Assembly (NCBI RefSeq): GCF_000426585.1
Contig: NZ_AUFQ01000006.1
Coordinates: 1-64,000, forward strand
Length of the DNA: 64,000 bases
Source of the DNA: Segatella baroniae DSM 16972 = JCM 13447
Lineage (GTDB): Bacteria; Bacteroidota; Bacteroidia; Bacteroidales; Bacteroidaceae
Direction: 5' to 3'
Within the stretch, counting starts at the first letter, position 1; every line of letters starts with the position of its first letter. The position numbers were made by a program, and so were the translations under genes. Below the pieces are notes generated by a model. The model had not been told where the DNA came from. It searched no databases and worked only from the letters and a program-made list of their open reading frames with translations. Shown here one piece after another: positions 1-7,594 of the stretch.

Positions 1-243
1 CATCCACAGCGTGCAGCCGTTCAGATGGAGGCGGTCGGCAAGGAGCAGGCTGTGGCTGCCGGTGTTTTCGCAGCAGAACAGGCAGTTCGAGAGTCCCTCA
101 CCGAGGTCCTGCCCGAGCCAGCCGAGCAGTTCGTCGCAGCCTGCTTCGCTGTTGGGGAACCGGCGGCATTTGCCGTCCATGACGGCCACGTCAAAGGTCT
201 TCTTTGAGAAGTCGATGCCGATAAATACGTTCTTTTCTTCCAT
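1..243 (-). CDS. IS110-family transposase, N-terminal part (runs off left edge)
   Basis: An open frame starts with ATG at 243 on the minus strand and reads without a stop to base 1, giving 81 codons of a longer gene. The protein begins MEEKNVFIGIDFSKKTFDVA, the typical start of the DEDD (RuvC-like) domain of IS110-family transposases; the D in GIDFSK is the expected first acidic catalytic residue. The remainder, including the Tnp_20 serine domain, lies outside the window, so it cannot be judged whether the element is intact. Unlike most insertion sequences, IS110 elements have a long non-coding leader, and such a leader is present here (244 to about 480). Family assignment is confident from the motif; activity is unknown. 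Confidence 0.82.
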   Translation of the reverse strand, partial: MEEKNVFIGIDFSKKTFDVAVMDGKCRRFPNSEAGCDELLGWLGQDLGEGLSNCLFCCENTGSHSLLLADRLHLNGCTLWM

Positions 244-480
244 TTTGTAGGTCTTAATCGTTAACTTTGCCGGGAGGATTGACCGAAAAGCTGTATGTGC
301 TAATGCTCTAAGTAGGCTTGAAGCCTGAAAATCTATCTGGCATTTGCAGCTTTGAGGGAGGGGGCTGTCGCCCTGCCAGGGTATCAAGGTACCATCAGGG
401 TTGTTAGTCTTCATCCTCCCTCGGTTAATCCTTACCTTCACACAACAAAGGTAACAAAAATTAACCTCGTTACAATACCC
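244..480 (-). ncRNA. Candidate IS110 bridge RNA / structured transposase leader
   Basis: About 240 bases upstream of the IS110 transposase carry no credible gene but several inverted repeats: GAGGGAGG (354-361) with CCTCCCTC (415-422) enclosing an unpaired interior, AGGCTT-G-AAGCCT (314-326), and smaller GGTA/TACC and GGG/CCC stems inside. Members of the IS110 group are known to transcribe a bridge RNA from the non-coding end next to the transposase start; position, length and strand fit. The guide loops cannot be assigned because neither the far end of the element nor its target is visible. Boundaries are estimates. Confidence 0.4.
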
Positions 481-499
481 TGCAAAGTTAGAGCAGGGG

Positions 500-569
500 T
501 GCGAGCGAAGCGAGCTACCCTGCCTAAGTTTTGGTGTTAGGGAGCTAGACCGAAGGTCTTGGTCTTTTT
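500..569 (-). repeat. Composite intergenic repeat, copy 1 (inverted)
   Basis: On the minus strand this holds module a (AAAAAGACCAAGACCTTCGG, 550-569), a variable linker of about 28 bases, then module b (AGGGTAGCTCGCTTCGCTCG..., 500-521). The same two modules in the same order lie at 724-792 and 59342-59410. In this copy module a can fold as AGACC-TTC-GGTCT. Confidence 0.7.
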
Positions 570-723
570 ACATTTGAACCATCGCTTTTTGCGGGAAAGC
601 CCGTTTTCAATCAATACACGTGCCCATCATATCTGCCTTGTTGCATGTGTCTTGCATGCTTCAAAATCAATTGGCAATTCCGACGGCTCACCCTTTATAC
701 CCAGCAACATCCACCACAAACTT
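570..723. other. Gene-free stretch between inverted composite repeats
   Basis: The bases between the two composite repeat copies carry no frame with recognisable protein similarity and no clear RNA structure. Together with 835-1010 this belongs to a gene-free region of more than 900 bases between the IS110 leader and the metalloprotease; it may be decayed mobile DNA. Confidence 0.4.
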
Positions 724-834
724 AAAAAGACCAAGACCTTCGGCCTAGATGTCTCTGGCGCTGGGCAGATAGGGTAGCTCGCTTCGCTCGCAACCCTCCC
801 CTCTAAAAAGACCAACCGCTGCGCGGTAGCCACA
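724..834 (+). repeat. Composite intergenic repeat, copy 2
   Basis: Module a is at 724-743, module b at 771-792, and module c (CTCTAAAAAGACCAACCGC) at 801-819 followed by a short CCGC/GCGG dyad. It faces copy 1, so 500-569 and 724-792 form a large imperfect inverted repeat about 155 bases apart. The linker between a and b differs from the other copies, while the modules are nearly identical. Confidence 0.7.
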
Positions 835-1010
835 CAACACCTCATTCAGACAACGACCAAAACCTTGCGTGGTCGAACGAACGCTACGCGGTAGCCCGCA
901 ACACCGCGTTTCCTATTCCCCAACCCGCCTTTGAAAGAGGCGATTTTCCGCCATTTCACCGCAAAAAGGGATGGCGGTGGGAGCTGTACGGCCGAAGGGG
1001 AAAGAGAAAA

Positions 1011-1030
1011 GACGCGCCCACGGGCGCGTC
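1011..1030. terminator. GC-rich hairpin downstream of the metalloprotease gene
   Basis: GACGCGCCC and GGGCGCGTC form nine-base arms around a two-base loop, about 140 bases beyond the stop at 1173 of the minus-strand metalloprotease. There is no clear T-run, so its role as terminator is only likely. Confidence 0.45.
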
Positions 1031-1051
1031 GTTGAACGTCTCAGACGACAA

Positions 1052-1145
1052 GGCGTCAAGACATGGGGATTTCGATGGGGACAGGTGGTGCATTCCATAT
1101 CAGTCCGTCATACACGGGCGTCAAGACATGGGGATTCGATGGGGA
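1052..1145. repeat. Pair of 29/30-base direct repeats
   Basis: The sequence beginning GGCGTCAAGACATGGGGATT occurs at 1052-1081 and again at 1117-1145, differing by a single T insertion. The repeats lie 65 bases apart, just downstream of the metalloprotease gene. Confidence 0.75.
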
Positions 1146-1172
1146 ACGCCGGCAGCCTGGCAGGACGGGGCG

Positions 1173-3671
1173 TCAGGCCTTCGTCTGCTTGTCGCGGATA
1201 AGCTTGATCTGCCGCAGCAAGTCCTGATAATGCACCTTGTCAATGCCGTTGCTCTTGTCGAGCTGGCCCTTGACAAAGGCTTCCACCTTGTCGAGGTGCA
1301 CCGTCAGGTAGAGCAGCGCGTCAGTGTTGAACGACTTCAGTTCGCTGGCGGCCTTCGTCTCCTTGGCCGGCGGGTTCAGACAGCGGTCGATGTTGCCGAC
1401 ATAGAGGCGTTCTAGCGAGCGGCGGCACTTGTCGCCCAACCCGTCCGAGGCCGTCAGCGGCTTCCACACGGTGGAGAAGAGCTTGTCCAGATAGGTGTCC
1501 AGCCGCAGGGCCTTGGGCGACAAGAAGGAGTCGTCGTAGATTTTCGACAGCATGGAGAGCTTCATGGCGTGTTCCAGAAGGCGGCCCTGGCGGTTCAGGA
1601 TGTCGCTCGACGGATTGACGCCGACCTTGTCGACGATGTTCGAAGGATAGAGCCAGAGCGGCGCCTCGAACACTTGGCGGCCCAGGAAGTCGAGAGCCTC
1701 CAGCTGAAGGGCCGCGGGCTGCAGCTCGAAAGGCTCCTTGCCGGGCATGTTGTTGAGATAGCGGCCGCCCAGATGCGTCGCCACATGGTTGCAATAGCGG
1801 CCGTACTGGTCGCGCACGCTGGCATACATCTCCGCCAGGTCGGTGTAGCGGTCGTTGTCCTGACGCGTCCATTCGGGCAGGCTGGCCACCACACGCTTCA
1901 GGTTCCTGATTCCGTAGTCGCTGGCCTTCATGCTGTTGTCGCCCAGGTCTTCGGTCTGTGAGCGCGGGTCTTCGTCCATGCCCTCGCCGCCGAACCACAG
2001 TCGCGGGTTGGCAGCCAGTATCCTGGTGGTCTCGGCCATCAGTCCGATTTTCTCGGCGTGCTCGTCCTTGAACTCGGGGCGATACTGATACCCCCACTTG
2101 ATGGCCCATTTGTCGTAGTCGTTGACACGTGGGAAGAGACCTTTCGGCCCTATACCGTCCTCCGGCTGGGCCACGTAGTTGAAGCGGGCGTAGTCCATGA
2201 TGCTGGCGGTGTGGCCATGGCGCTCCACCCAAGCCTTGTCGCGAAGCTTCTCCACGGGCGTCGCCCAGCTGGCCCCCATGTTGTGGCGCAGTCCGAGCGT
2301 GTGTCCCACCTCGTGACTCGACACGAAACGGATGAGCTCGCCCATGAGCTTGTCGTCGAAACGCATGCTCCTGGCACGCTTGTCGAGCGGCCCGCACTGG
2401 GTCATGTACCACTTGGTGAGCAGGTTCATCACGTTGTGGTACCAGCAGATGTGGCTTTCGACGATTTCGCCGCTGCGCGGGTCGATGATGTGCGGCCCGT
2501 AGGCGTTCTCTATCTCGGCCGGCAAGTAGCGCAGAAAGCAGAAGCGTGCGTCGTCGGGGCTGATGTCTTCGCCCTTCGGAACCTCCCTGGCGGCAATCGC
2601 GTTCTTGAAGCCGGCGGCCTCGAAGGCCACGTTCCAGTCGTCGATGCCGGCCTTCAGATAGGGCACCCACTTCTTGGGTGTGGCGGGATCGATGTAAAAC
2701 ACAATCTGTTTTTCAGGCTCGACGAGCTTTCCCTGTGCGTAGGCCTTCTTGTCCTTGGGCACCAGCCGGAAGCGTGCGGCCACGCGCTCGGGGTCGGTCT
2801 TGTGCTGGTCGTCGTCGAAATAGGTGACGGCGGTGGTGAAATAGCCCACACGCTTGTCCCAAAGGCGCTTCCGCATGGGCGTCTTGGGCAGCAACACCAT
2901 GCTCGTGTTGAGACTCAGGGTGACGTTGCCGGTGGCGGTGGCGGGTATCTTGTTGGACGGCGTGGCGCTGTAGGTGCGCGTCGAGCGGATCTCCACGTTG
3001 ATGGGGAAGGTCTTGATGGTGTCGATGTAGGAGCGGTCGGACTGCATGCCGCCAATGCTATACTGCTTGGAAGCGCTGGAGGGCATGCCCATCGAGTTGT
3101 TGTCGCGCATCAAGTAGGACGACACCTCTATGAGATTCATGCCCTGTCGGGGGTTCTTGCCGATGATCTTGAACGCCGCGATGATGGGGGCGACGGTCGA
3201 AGCCCGCAGCGTCTGGGCGATTCTGGTGTTGGAATCGGCCTCCTGCGACGTCGCGTAAGCCCGCAGATAGAGCGTCTTGGCGTCGTGTTTCTCGAAGTAG
3301 ACGGTCTCTCTGTTCACCTCTTCGCCGCTGAACTTGCCCACTCCCTGGGGCACCCCGGTGAGTCGGGTGACGGCGAGGATGTAGCGGCCGAGCAGCGAGT
3401 CGGGCACGTCGAAGTACCATTTGTCCTCGATATGGTGCACGTCGAAGAGTCCGCGCTCCAGACTGACGCTCTTCTTGATGAGTTCGGCGTATTCGTCCTT
3501 CTCCTTTTTCTTGTCAGCAGCCTTGTCTTCTTGCTTCTCTTTGTCGGCCTTGCCGTTTGCCTTCTTCACTTCTTGCTGTGTGGAATCGGCCGAGGCAAAC
3601 GTCACCGCACCGGCATTGAGGGGCAATGCCAGGGCGAACAGGCCTATCAACAGCTTGTCTTTGATGATCAT
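1173..3671 (-). CDS. Secreted zinc metalloprotease, DUF5117/DUF5118/DUF4953 family
   Basis: This 832-residue protein has a signal peptide followed by a lysine/glutamate-rich linker (about residues 30-55). The catalytic site is HEVGHTLGLRHN at about residues 452-463, the HExxHxxGxxHN motif of metzincin-like zinc proteases, and downstream SIMDYARFNY provides the expected methionine turn. The family is common in Bacteroidetes, is exported, and probably acts on peptides in the periplasm or at the surface; the natural substrate is not known. The start at 3671 (MIIKDKLL) was chosen because it gives a proper signal peptide; the frame extends upstream into the ROK gene. It follows the ROK regulator by five bases, so both are probably in one operon. 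Confidence 0.85.
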   Translation of the reverse strand: MIIKDKLLIGLFALALPLNAGAVTFASADSTQQEVKKANGKADKEKQEDKAADKKKEKDEYAELIKKSVSLERGLFDVHHIEDKWYFDVPDSLLGRYILAVTRLTGVPQGVGKFSGEEVNRETVYFEKHDAKTLYLRAYATSQEADSNTRIAQTLRASTVAPIIAAFKIIGKNPRQGMNLIEVSSYLMRDNNSMGMPSSASKQYSIGGMQSDRSYIDTIKTFPINVEIRSTRTYSATPSNKIPATATGNVTLSLNTSMVLLPKTPMRKRLWDKRVGYFTTAVTYFDDDQHKTDPERVAARFRLVPKDKKAYAQGKLVEPEKQIVFYIDPATPKKWVPYLKAGIDDWNVAFEAAGFKNAIAAREVPKGEDISPDDARFCFLRYLPAEIENAYGPHIIDPRSGEIVESHICWYHNVMNLLTKWYMTQCGPLDKRARSMRFDDKLMGELIRFVSSHEVGHTLGLRHNMGASWATPVEKLRDKAWVERHGHTASIMDYARFNYVAQPEDGIGPKGLFPRVNDYDKWAIKWGYQYRPEFKDEHAEKIGLMAETTRILAANPRLWFGGEGMDEDPRSQTEDLGDNSMKASDYGIRNLKRVVASLPEWTRQDNDRYTDLAEMYASVRDQYGRYCNHVATHLGGRYLNNMPGKEPFELQPAALQLEALDFLGRQVFEAPLWLYPSNIVDKVGVNPSSDILNRQGRLLEHAMKLSMLSKIYDDSFLSPKALRLDTYLDKLFSTVWKPLTASDGLGDKCRRSLERLYVGNIDRCLNPPAKETKAASELKSFNTDALLYLTVHLDKVEAFVKGQLDKSNGIDKVHYQDLLRQIKLIRDKQTKA

Positions 3672-3676
3672 GAGGT

Positions 3677-4867
3677 TTATTGGAGTACGTTGTTGCGGGC
3701 CAGCATGCAGGCGCCCACGACGCCTGCGCGGTCCTTGAGTTTGGAAATGCAAAGTTGGGTGTCCCTGTTCACGAGGTTGAGTGAGTACTTCAGGACGGCC
3801 GAACGCACGGCGTGGAGAATGAAGTCGCCGGTCAACGAGAGCGTTCCGCCAAGGATGACGAGTTCGGGATTGAAGAGATTGATGAGTCCTGCCACGTGCA
3901 TGCCGAGGTTGTGGCCTATCAGTTCGAGGATGTCGATGCAGAGTGGGTCCTCCTGGTTGGTGGCTTTGACGAGGTCGTGGAGCGTGATTCCGTCGCCGGT
4001 CTTGGTCTTCAGTATCGAGGTTTCGCCGTTCCTGATGCGTTCTTTGAAGATTCTGTAGAACGCGGAGCCAGACGCTTCGGTCTCCAAGCAGCCCTTCTTG
4101 CCGCAACGGCACAGGATTTCGTTGTCGAAAGCGTGCATGTGACCGAACTCTCCCGAGAATCCCGACTTGCCTTTGTAGAGGTTTCCGTCGATGATAATGC
4201 CGAGACCGAGGCCCCAACTGACGTTCAGGAAGAGCACGTTCTTCTCCCCCTTGGCGCAACCCTGCATGTATTCGCCATAGGCCATGGCCCTGCTGTCGTT
4301 GTCGATGGACACGTCGCAGCCCACCTTTTCACTGATATAAGCATTCAAAGGCATTTCGGAGAAGTTGTAGAAGCTGTAGCTGTAGCCCGTATCGGGGTTC
4401 ACCCGGCCCGAAACATTGATGTTGATGTTGAGCACTTTCTCACGGGGGACCTTGATGCGTTCGATGAAATGGACGATGTGGCTGCACAGTTCGTCGAGCG
4501 ACGCCTGCGTGTTGTCGCACTCGAACGGCTCGTCGTCCATGAGGTCGACCAGGTCGCCGCGGAAGTTCATGAGTCCGATGCTGAGCGAGTTCTGCTTCAT
4601 GTCGACCCCGATGAAGTAGCCCGAATCGGGATTGAGGCCGTAAAGATTGGGTCGGCGGCCCTCCCCTGTCTCCAACTTGCCGTATTCCAAGACGTATCCT
4701 CCTGCACTCATCTCGTTGATGGTCTTGGCCATTGTGGGAATACTAAGGTTGAATTCCTTGGCCAAGTCGTTTGTAGTGGAATTGCCATTCTGGATGAAAT
4801 AGCCCAGAATGTTGCTTTTCAGAACGACATTCTTGCTGTCTTTCTCTTTTTCAAAAAGGTTCGTCAT
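3677..4867 (-). CDS. ROK-family transcriptional regulator (NagC-like)
   Basis: This 396-residue protein has an N-terminal winged helix-turn-helix (about residues 17-60) and a ROK sugar-kinase-like fold. SGEFGHM (238-244) and the zinc-binding CRCGKKGC (253-260) are the ROK signature. The DNA-binding domain marks it as a regulator that senses a sugar rather than a sugar kinase. The start at 4867 (MTNLFEK) is preferred over a codon ten residues upstream because a TATATTTG box lies at 4895-4902 on the minus strand. It lies among an esterase, a sugar transporter and a protease, and opposite a large SusC/SusD locus, so control of these genes by a sugar ligand is a reasonable inference. The ligand is unknown. 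Confidence 0.85.
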   Translation of the reverse strand: MTNLFEKEKDSKNVVLKSNILGYFIQNGNSTTNDLAKEFNLSIPTMAKTINEMSAGGYVLEYGKLETGEGRRPNLYGLNPDSGYFIGVDMKQNSLSIGLMNFRGDLVDLMDDEPFECDNTQASLDELCSHIVHFIERIKVPREKVLNININVSGRVNPDTGYSYSFYNFSEMPLNAYISEKVGCDVSIDNDSRAMAYGEYMQGCAKGEKNVLFLNVSWGLGLGIIIDGNLYKGKSGFSGEFGHMHAFDNEILCRCGKKGCLETEASGSAFYRIFKERIRNGETSILKTKTGDGITLHDLVKATNQEDPLCIDILELIGHNLGMHVAGLINLFNPELVILGGTLSLTGDFILHAVRSAVLKYSLNLVNRDTQLCISKLKDRAGVVGACMLARNNVLQ

Positions 4868-4894
4868 ATAACGAAAAACAATTACTGATGGCGA

Positions 4895-4929
4895 CAAATA
4901 TACAAAATAATTTTCTGAATCAGAACAAA
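4895..4929 (-). promoter_or_regulatory. Possible promoter of the ROK-metalloprotease operon
   Basis: On the minus strand TATATTTG (4902-4895) matches the Bacteroidetes TAnnTTTG element, with TTTG (4929-4926) upstream. The spacing of 23 bases is longer than the usual 19-21, and the upstream element lies in the end of the esterase gene. Confidence 0.45.
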
Positions 4930-6011
4930 TCCGCCAGATTCCAATGGGTGATTGCGGAGATTTGGGGTATCAACGCCATGGCGATCTTGCACTGTCCCTG
5001 GTAGTTGGGGTGATAGTCGGAGCCTGTGTCGGCCGCTTCGGTCACCATGCCGGCCAACGAATTGGCCATGTAGACGCCGGAATACCTGTTCGTCAGCCGC
5101 TCGCGCAGATAGCCGAGGGCGGCCTGCAGGTAGCGACTGGCACTGTGGGGGGTGACGCAGAGCACGGGCACGTCGCCGTAACGGGCGCGGATGTTGTCGA
5201 TCATCTTCAGGTAAGCATTCACATACTGTTCGGGCGTGGGCTTCACGAGAGTGGAGAAATCGTTGGTGCCGAGGTTGATCAGCACGATGTCGGGCCTGCG
5301 GCAATTGCCGAAGTCGTAGGGCGTGCGGTTGAAGTCGTCGTAGAGCTGCATGCTGCGGGTCGACATGTTATGGCGCGACAGCTGCACGGAGTCGTTGTAG
5401 TTGCGCACCATCCCCATGCCCGAGTGGGCGATGAGCCGATAGTCGGCGCCGAAGTAGCGGGCGATGATGCAGGCGTAGGCCTTGTCGCAGTTCTCCGTTT
5501 CGAGTCTGAAACGCTCGCGGGCGTTCTTGCCTTCGGCTCCGTAGCCGCAGGTGTAGGAGTCGCCGTAGACCTCGATGAGCCGCTCTCGGGGCGCCACGGC
5601 CTGCAACCGGGCGCCGGCGGCCACGTGGATGGCGCTCACGGTGGTGCATCCGAACTCGCCTTCGGTGCATTTCTGCAACTTCAGCGTGTGCTGACCCTTG
5701 CTCAAGCCGTCGACCAATGTGACGAGCCGGCGGTCTTTTCCCGTTATCTTCAGCTTGCGGATGAAGCGGTCGTCTATATATATATTATGGTAGCTGGTGC
5801 CCGTTTCGGCCACCTCCACGGCGATGCGGCCGCCCGTGAAGCATGTCTGCATGTAGACGCCGACCCAGTCGTAGCGCACACTGCCGTCGCCGAGGGTCTC
5901 TGTTCGGCCTGTGAATGAAACTGCCGGGTCGTCGGCTCTGACGACGCGGTCGGCTCCCGCCATCAGCAACGCCTGCATGACGAGGGCCGTGAGCAATAGA
6001 ATTCTTTTCAT
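4920..6011 (-). CDS. Secreted SGNH esterase, carbohydrate esterase family 2-like
   Basis: This 363-residue protein has a signal peptide (about 1-20), an N-terminal beta-sandwich (about 30-140) and an SGNH hydrolase domain. The nucleophile motif is GDSYTCGYG (150-158, Ser152), followed by the GTND block and a DYHPN block near the C-terminus that would supply the catalytic Asp and His. The two-domain order matches CE2 esterases, which remove acetyl groups from plant polysaccharides or other glycans. It lies 94 bases downstream of a sugar transporter, with a hairpin between them, and 52 bases upstream of the ROK regulator. Deacetylation of an incoming oligosaccharide is the inferred job; the true substrate cannot be read from the sequence. 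Confidence 0.8.
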   Translation of the reverse strand: MKRILLLTALVMQALLMAGADRVVRADDPAVSFTGRTETLGDGSVRYDWVGVYMQTCFTGGRIAVEVAETGTSYHNIYIDDRFIRKLKITGKDRRLVTLVDGLSKGQHTLKLQKCTEGEFGCTTVSAIHVAAGARLQAVAPRERLIEVYGDSYTCGYGAEGKNARERFRLETENCDKAYACIIARYFGADYRLIAHSGMGMVRNYNDSVQLSRHNMSTRSMQLYDDFNRTPYDFGNCRRPDIVLINLGTNDFSTLVKPTPEQYVNAYLKMIDNIRARYGDVPVLCVTPHSASRYLQAALGYLRERLTNRYSGVYMANSLAGMVTEAADTGSDYHPNYQGQCKIAMALIPQISAITHWNLADLF

Positions 6012-6052
6012 GTCGTGTATCTATAAATTGAGAGTTGAATGTTTGGAAAAGG

Positions 6053-6080
6053 CTTTGCCGCCTACACTTAGGCGGCAAAG
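6053..6080. terminator. Hairpin between sugar transporter and esterase
   Basis: CTTTGCCGCCT (6053-6063) and AGGCGGCAAAG (6070-6080) form perfect 11-base arms around a six-base loop, just past the transporter stop at 6106. It could be an attenuator or terminator that lowers esterase expression. Confidence 0.6.
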
Positions 6081-6105
6081 ATAAGCATTTTTTCCGAAAA
6101 CGGCG

Positions 6106-7506
6106 TCATTTCACCGGCGTGCGGGTCCAATATCGCTCGATGTCCTCAAGCGACATGCCGGCCGTTTCGGGCACGAGCCGCCACATGATGAGCATGTAGG
6201 GCACGCACATCACGGCAAAAAGCAGGAACGTTCCGGCAGGTGTGAGGTTGGCCAACATCCACGGCGTGAGCTGCCCGATGAGGTAAGTGCCGATCCAAAG
6301 GGCGAAGCCGGCGATGGACATGGCCAGCCCGCGCACGCTGTTGGGGTACATTTCGGACAGCAACACGAACACCACGGCGCTGATACTGACGGCACAGCAG
6401 AAGACATAAAGCAGGAAGAAGGTCAGCATGAAATGCACGCCGAGGTGCAAAGAAGCACCGAAAGCGAAGTAGACGGCAATGAGAATGAGGCACAATATCA
6501 TGCCCGAAACACCGTAGTAGATGAGCTTCTTGCGACCCACACGGTCGATGATGAACATCGCAAGCACCGTTGTCAGCGCGTTGACCACGCCCACGAGCAC
6601 CTGGCAGAAGAGTGGATCGTCCATGCCGGCGTCCTTGAAGATGGACGGACCGTAATAGAGTACGGCGTTGACACCCATGAACTGGCCCAGAATGGCGATG
6701 CAGACGCCGATGACGACAGCCTTCAGAATGCCCGGCCGCAGCAGGCTGCGCCACTCCGACTTGGTCTCCGCCGAGACGGTGGAGCGTGTGTCGGCGATCT
6801 GCCGCTCCACGTCCTCGGGCCTGCGGTAGATACCGGAGAATATGACGGCGGCCCGACGGTCGTGATTGCGGGTGATGAGCCAGCGCGGACTCTCGGGGAT
6901 GAAGCACAAGGTGAGCACGAAGAGCAGGGCCGGAAGGGTTTCCATGCCGAGCATGCCGCGCCAAACCTCACCGACGAAGATAAGCTGCAGCCAGTCGGAA
7001 GTGAAGGAAGCGGTGCGCGAAAGGTCGAGCAACAGGTAGTTGACGAAGTACGCCGCGAGGAAACCCACGGTGACGGCGAGCTGATAAAGCGACACCATTT
7101 GTCCGCGATAGCGGGTGATGGCGATTTCGGAAATATACACGGGAGCCACGATCGACACGATTCCAATGCCCAGTCCGCCGATGATGCGATAGGCCACGAG
7201 CCATCCGAAGTCGGCACTGACGGCACAGCCGGCGGCCGAAACGGTGAACAATACGGCCGAAACGAACATCGTGGGACGCCGCCCGAGCTTGTCGCTCATC
7301 ACGCCGGCAAAGGCCACGCCCACGATAGAACCTATCAACGCGCAGCCCACATACCAACCTTGTTGAATGACATCAAGCCTGAACTGGGCCGTCACTTGGT
7401 CTATCGTACCCGAAATAACAGCCGTATCGTAGCCAAACAGCAAGCCGCCGATGGCGGCTACAAATGCCAGAAAGAAGACGTATCCTAACTTTACTTGTTC
7501 CATCAT
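6106..7506 (-). CDS. MFS sugar:proton symporter (sugar porter family, XylE-like)
   Basis: This 466-residue protein has about twelve hydrophobic segments with the sugar porter signatures: an early GYDTAVISG, DKLGRRP and DRVGRKK loops, PESPRWLI in the central loop, and PETAGMSLEDIE near the C-terminus. Members import monosaccharides such as xylose, arabinose, glucose or galactose with protons across the inner membrane. It sits between a DUF4434 protein and a CE2-like esterase on the same strand, so it probably imports the sugar released by this locus. Which sugar cannot be inferred. The start may be either of two adjacent ATG codons. Confidence 0.88.
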   Translation of the reverse strand: MMEQVKLGYVFFLAFVAAIGGLLFGYDTAVISGTIDQVTAQFRLDVIQQGWYVGCALIGSIVGVAFAGVMSDKLGRRPTMFVSAVLFTVSAAGCAVSADFGWLVAYRIIGGLGIGIVSIVAPVYISEIAITRYRGQMVSLYQLAVTVGFLAAYFVNYLLLDLSRTASFTSDWLQLIFVGEVWRGMLGMETLPALLFVLTLCFIPESPRWLITRNHDRRAAVIFSGIYRRPEDVERQIADTRSTVSAETKSEWRSLLRPGILKAVVIGVCIAILGQFMGVNAVLYYGPSIFKDAGMDDPLFCQVLVGVVNALTTVLAMFIIDRVGRKKLIYYGVSGMILCLILIAVYFAFGASLHLGVHFMLTFFLLYVFCCAVSISAVVFVLLSEMYPNSVRGLAMSIAGFALWIGTYLIGQLTPWMLANLTPAGTFLLFAVMCVPYMLIMWRLVPETAGMSLEDIERYWTRTPVK

Positions 7507-7594
7507 TTTGAGGTTTGTTTTTAATTGAGAAGTTCAGACAGGGAAAAACTGTCCTATTTGTCCGACCAATCCAGCCTGTCTGATTCTTTACTCT

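Noticed and set aside
627..845. Possible small gene of 72 codons between the repeat copies
   Set aside because: It runs through the composite repeat modules, has no recognisable similarity and no start context.
2058..4058. Long antisense open frame (about 666 codons) opposite the metalloprotease and ROK genes
   Set aside because: It is a shadow of GC-rich coding DNA: composition is Val/Gly/His-rich without family motifs, and the opposite strand encodes clear protease and regulator motifs. The same holds for long antisense frames opposite SusC (9649-11244), SusD2 (17237-18895), the kinase (35420-37069) and PNPase (54670-56469).
3672..4259. N-terminal extension of the metalloprotease by 196 codons
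   Set aside because: The extension would overlap the ROK gene in another frame; the signal peptide starts at the ATG at 3671.
3677..4867. ROK protein as a sugar kinase such as ManNAc kinase
   Set aside because: It has an N-terminal helix-turn-helix domain and lies in a different operon from the sialic acid genes, which use an epimerase needing no kinase.
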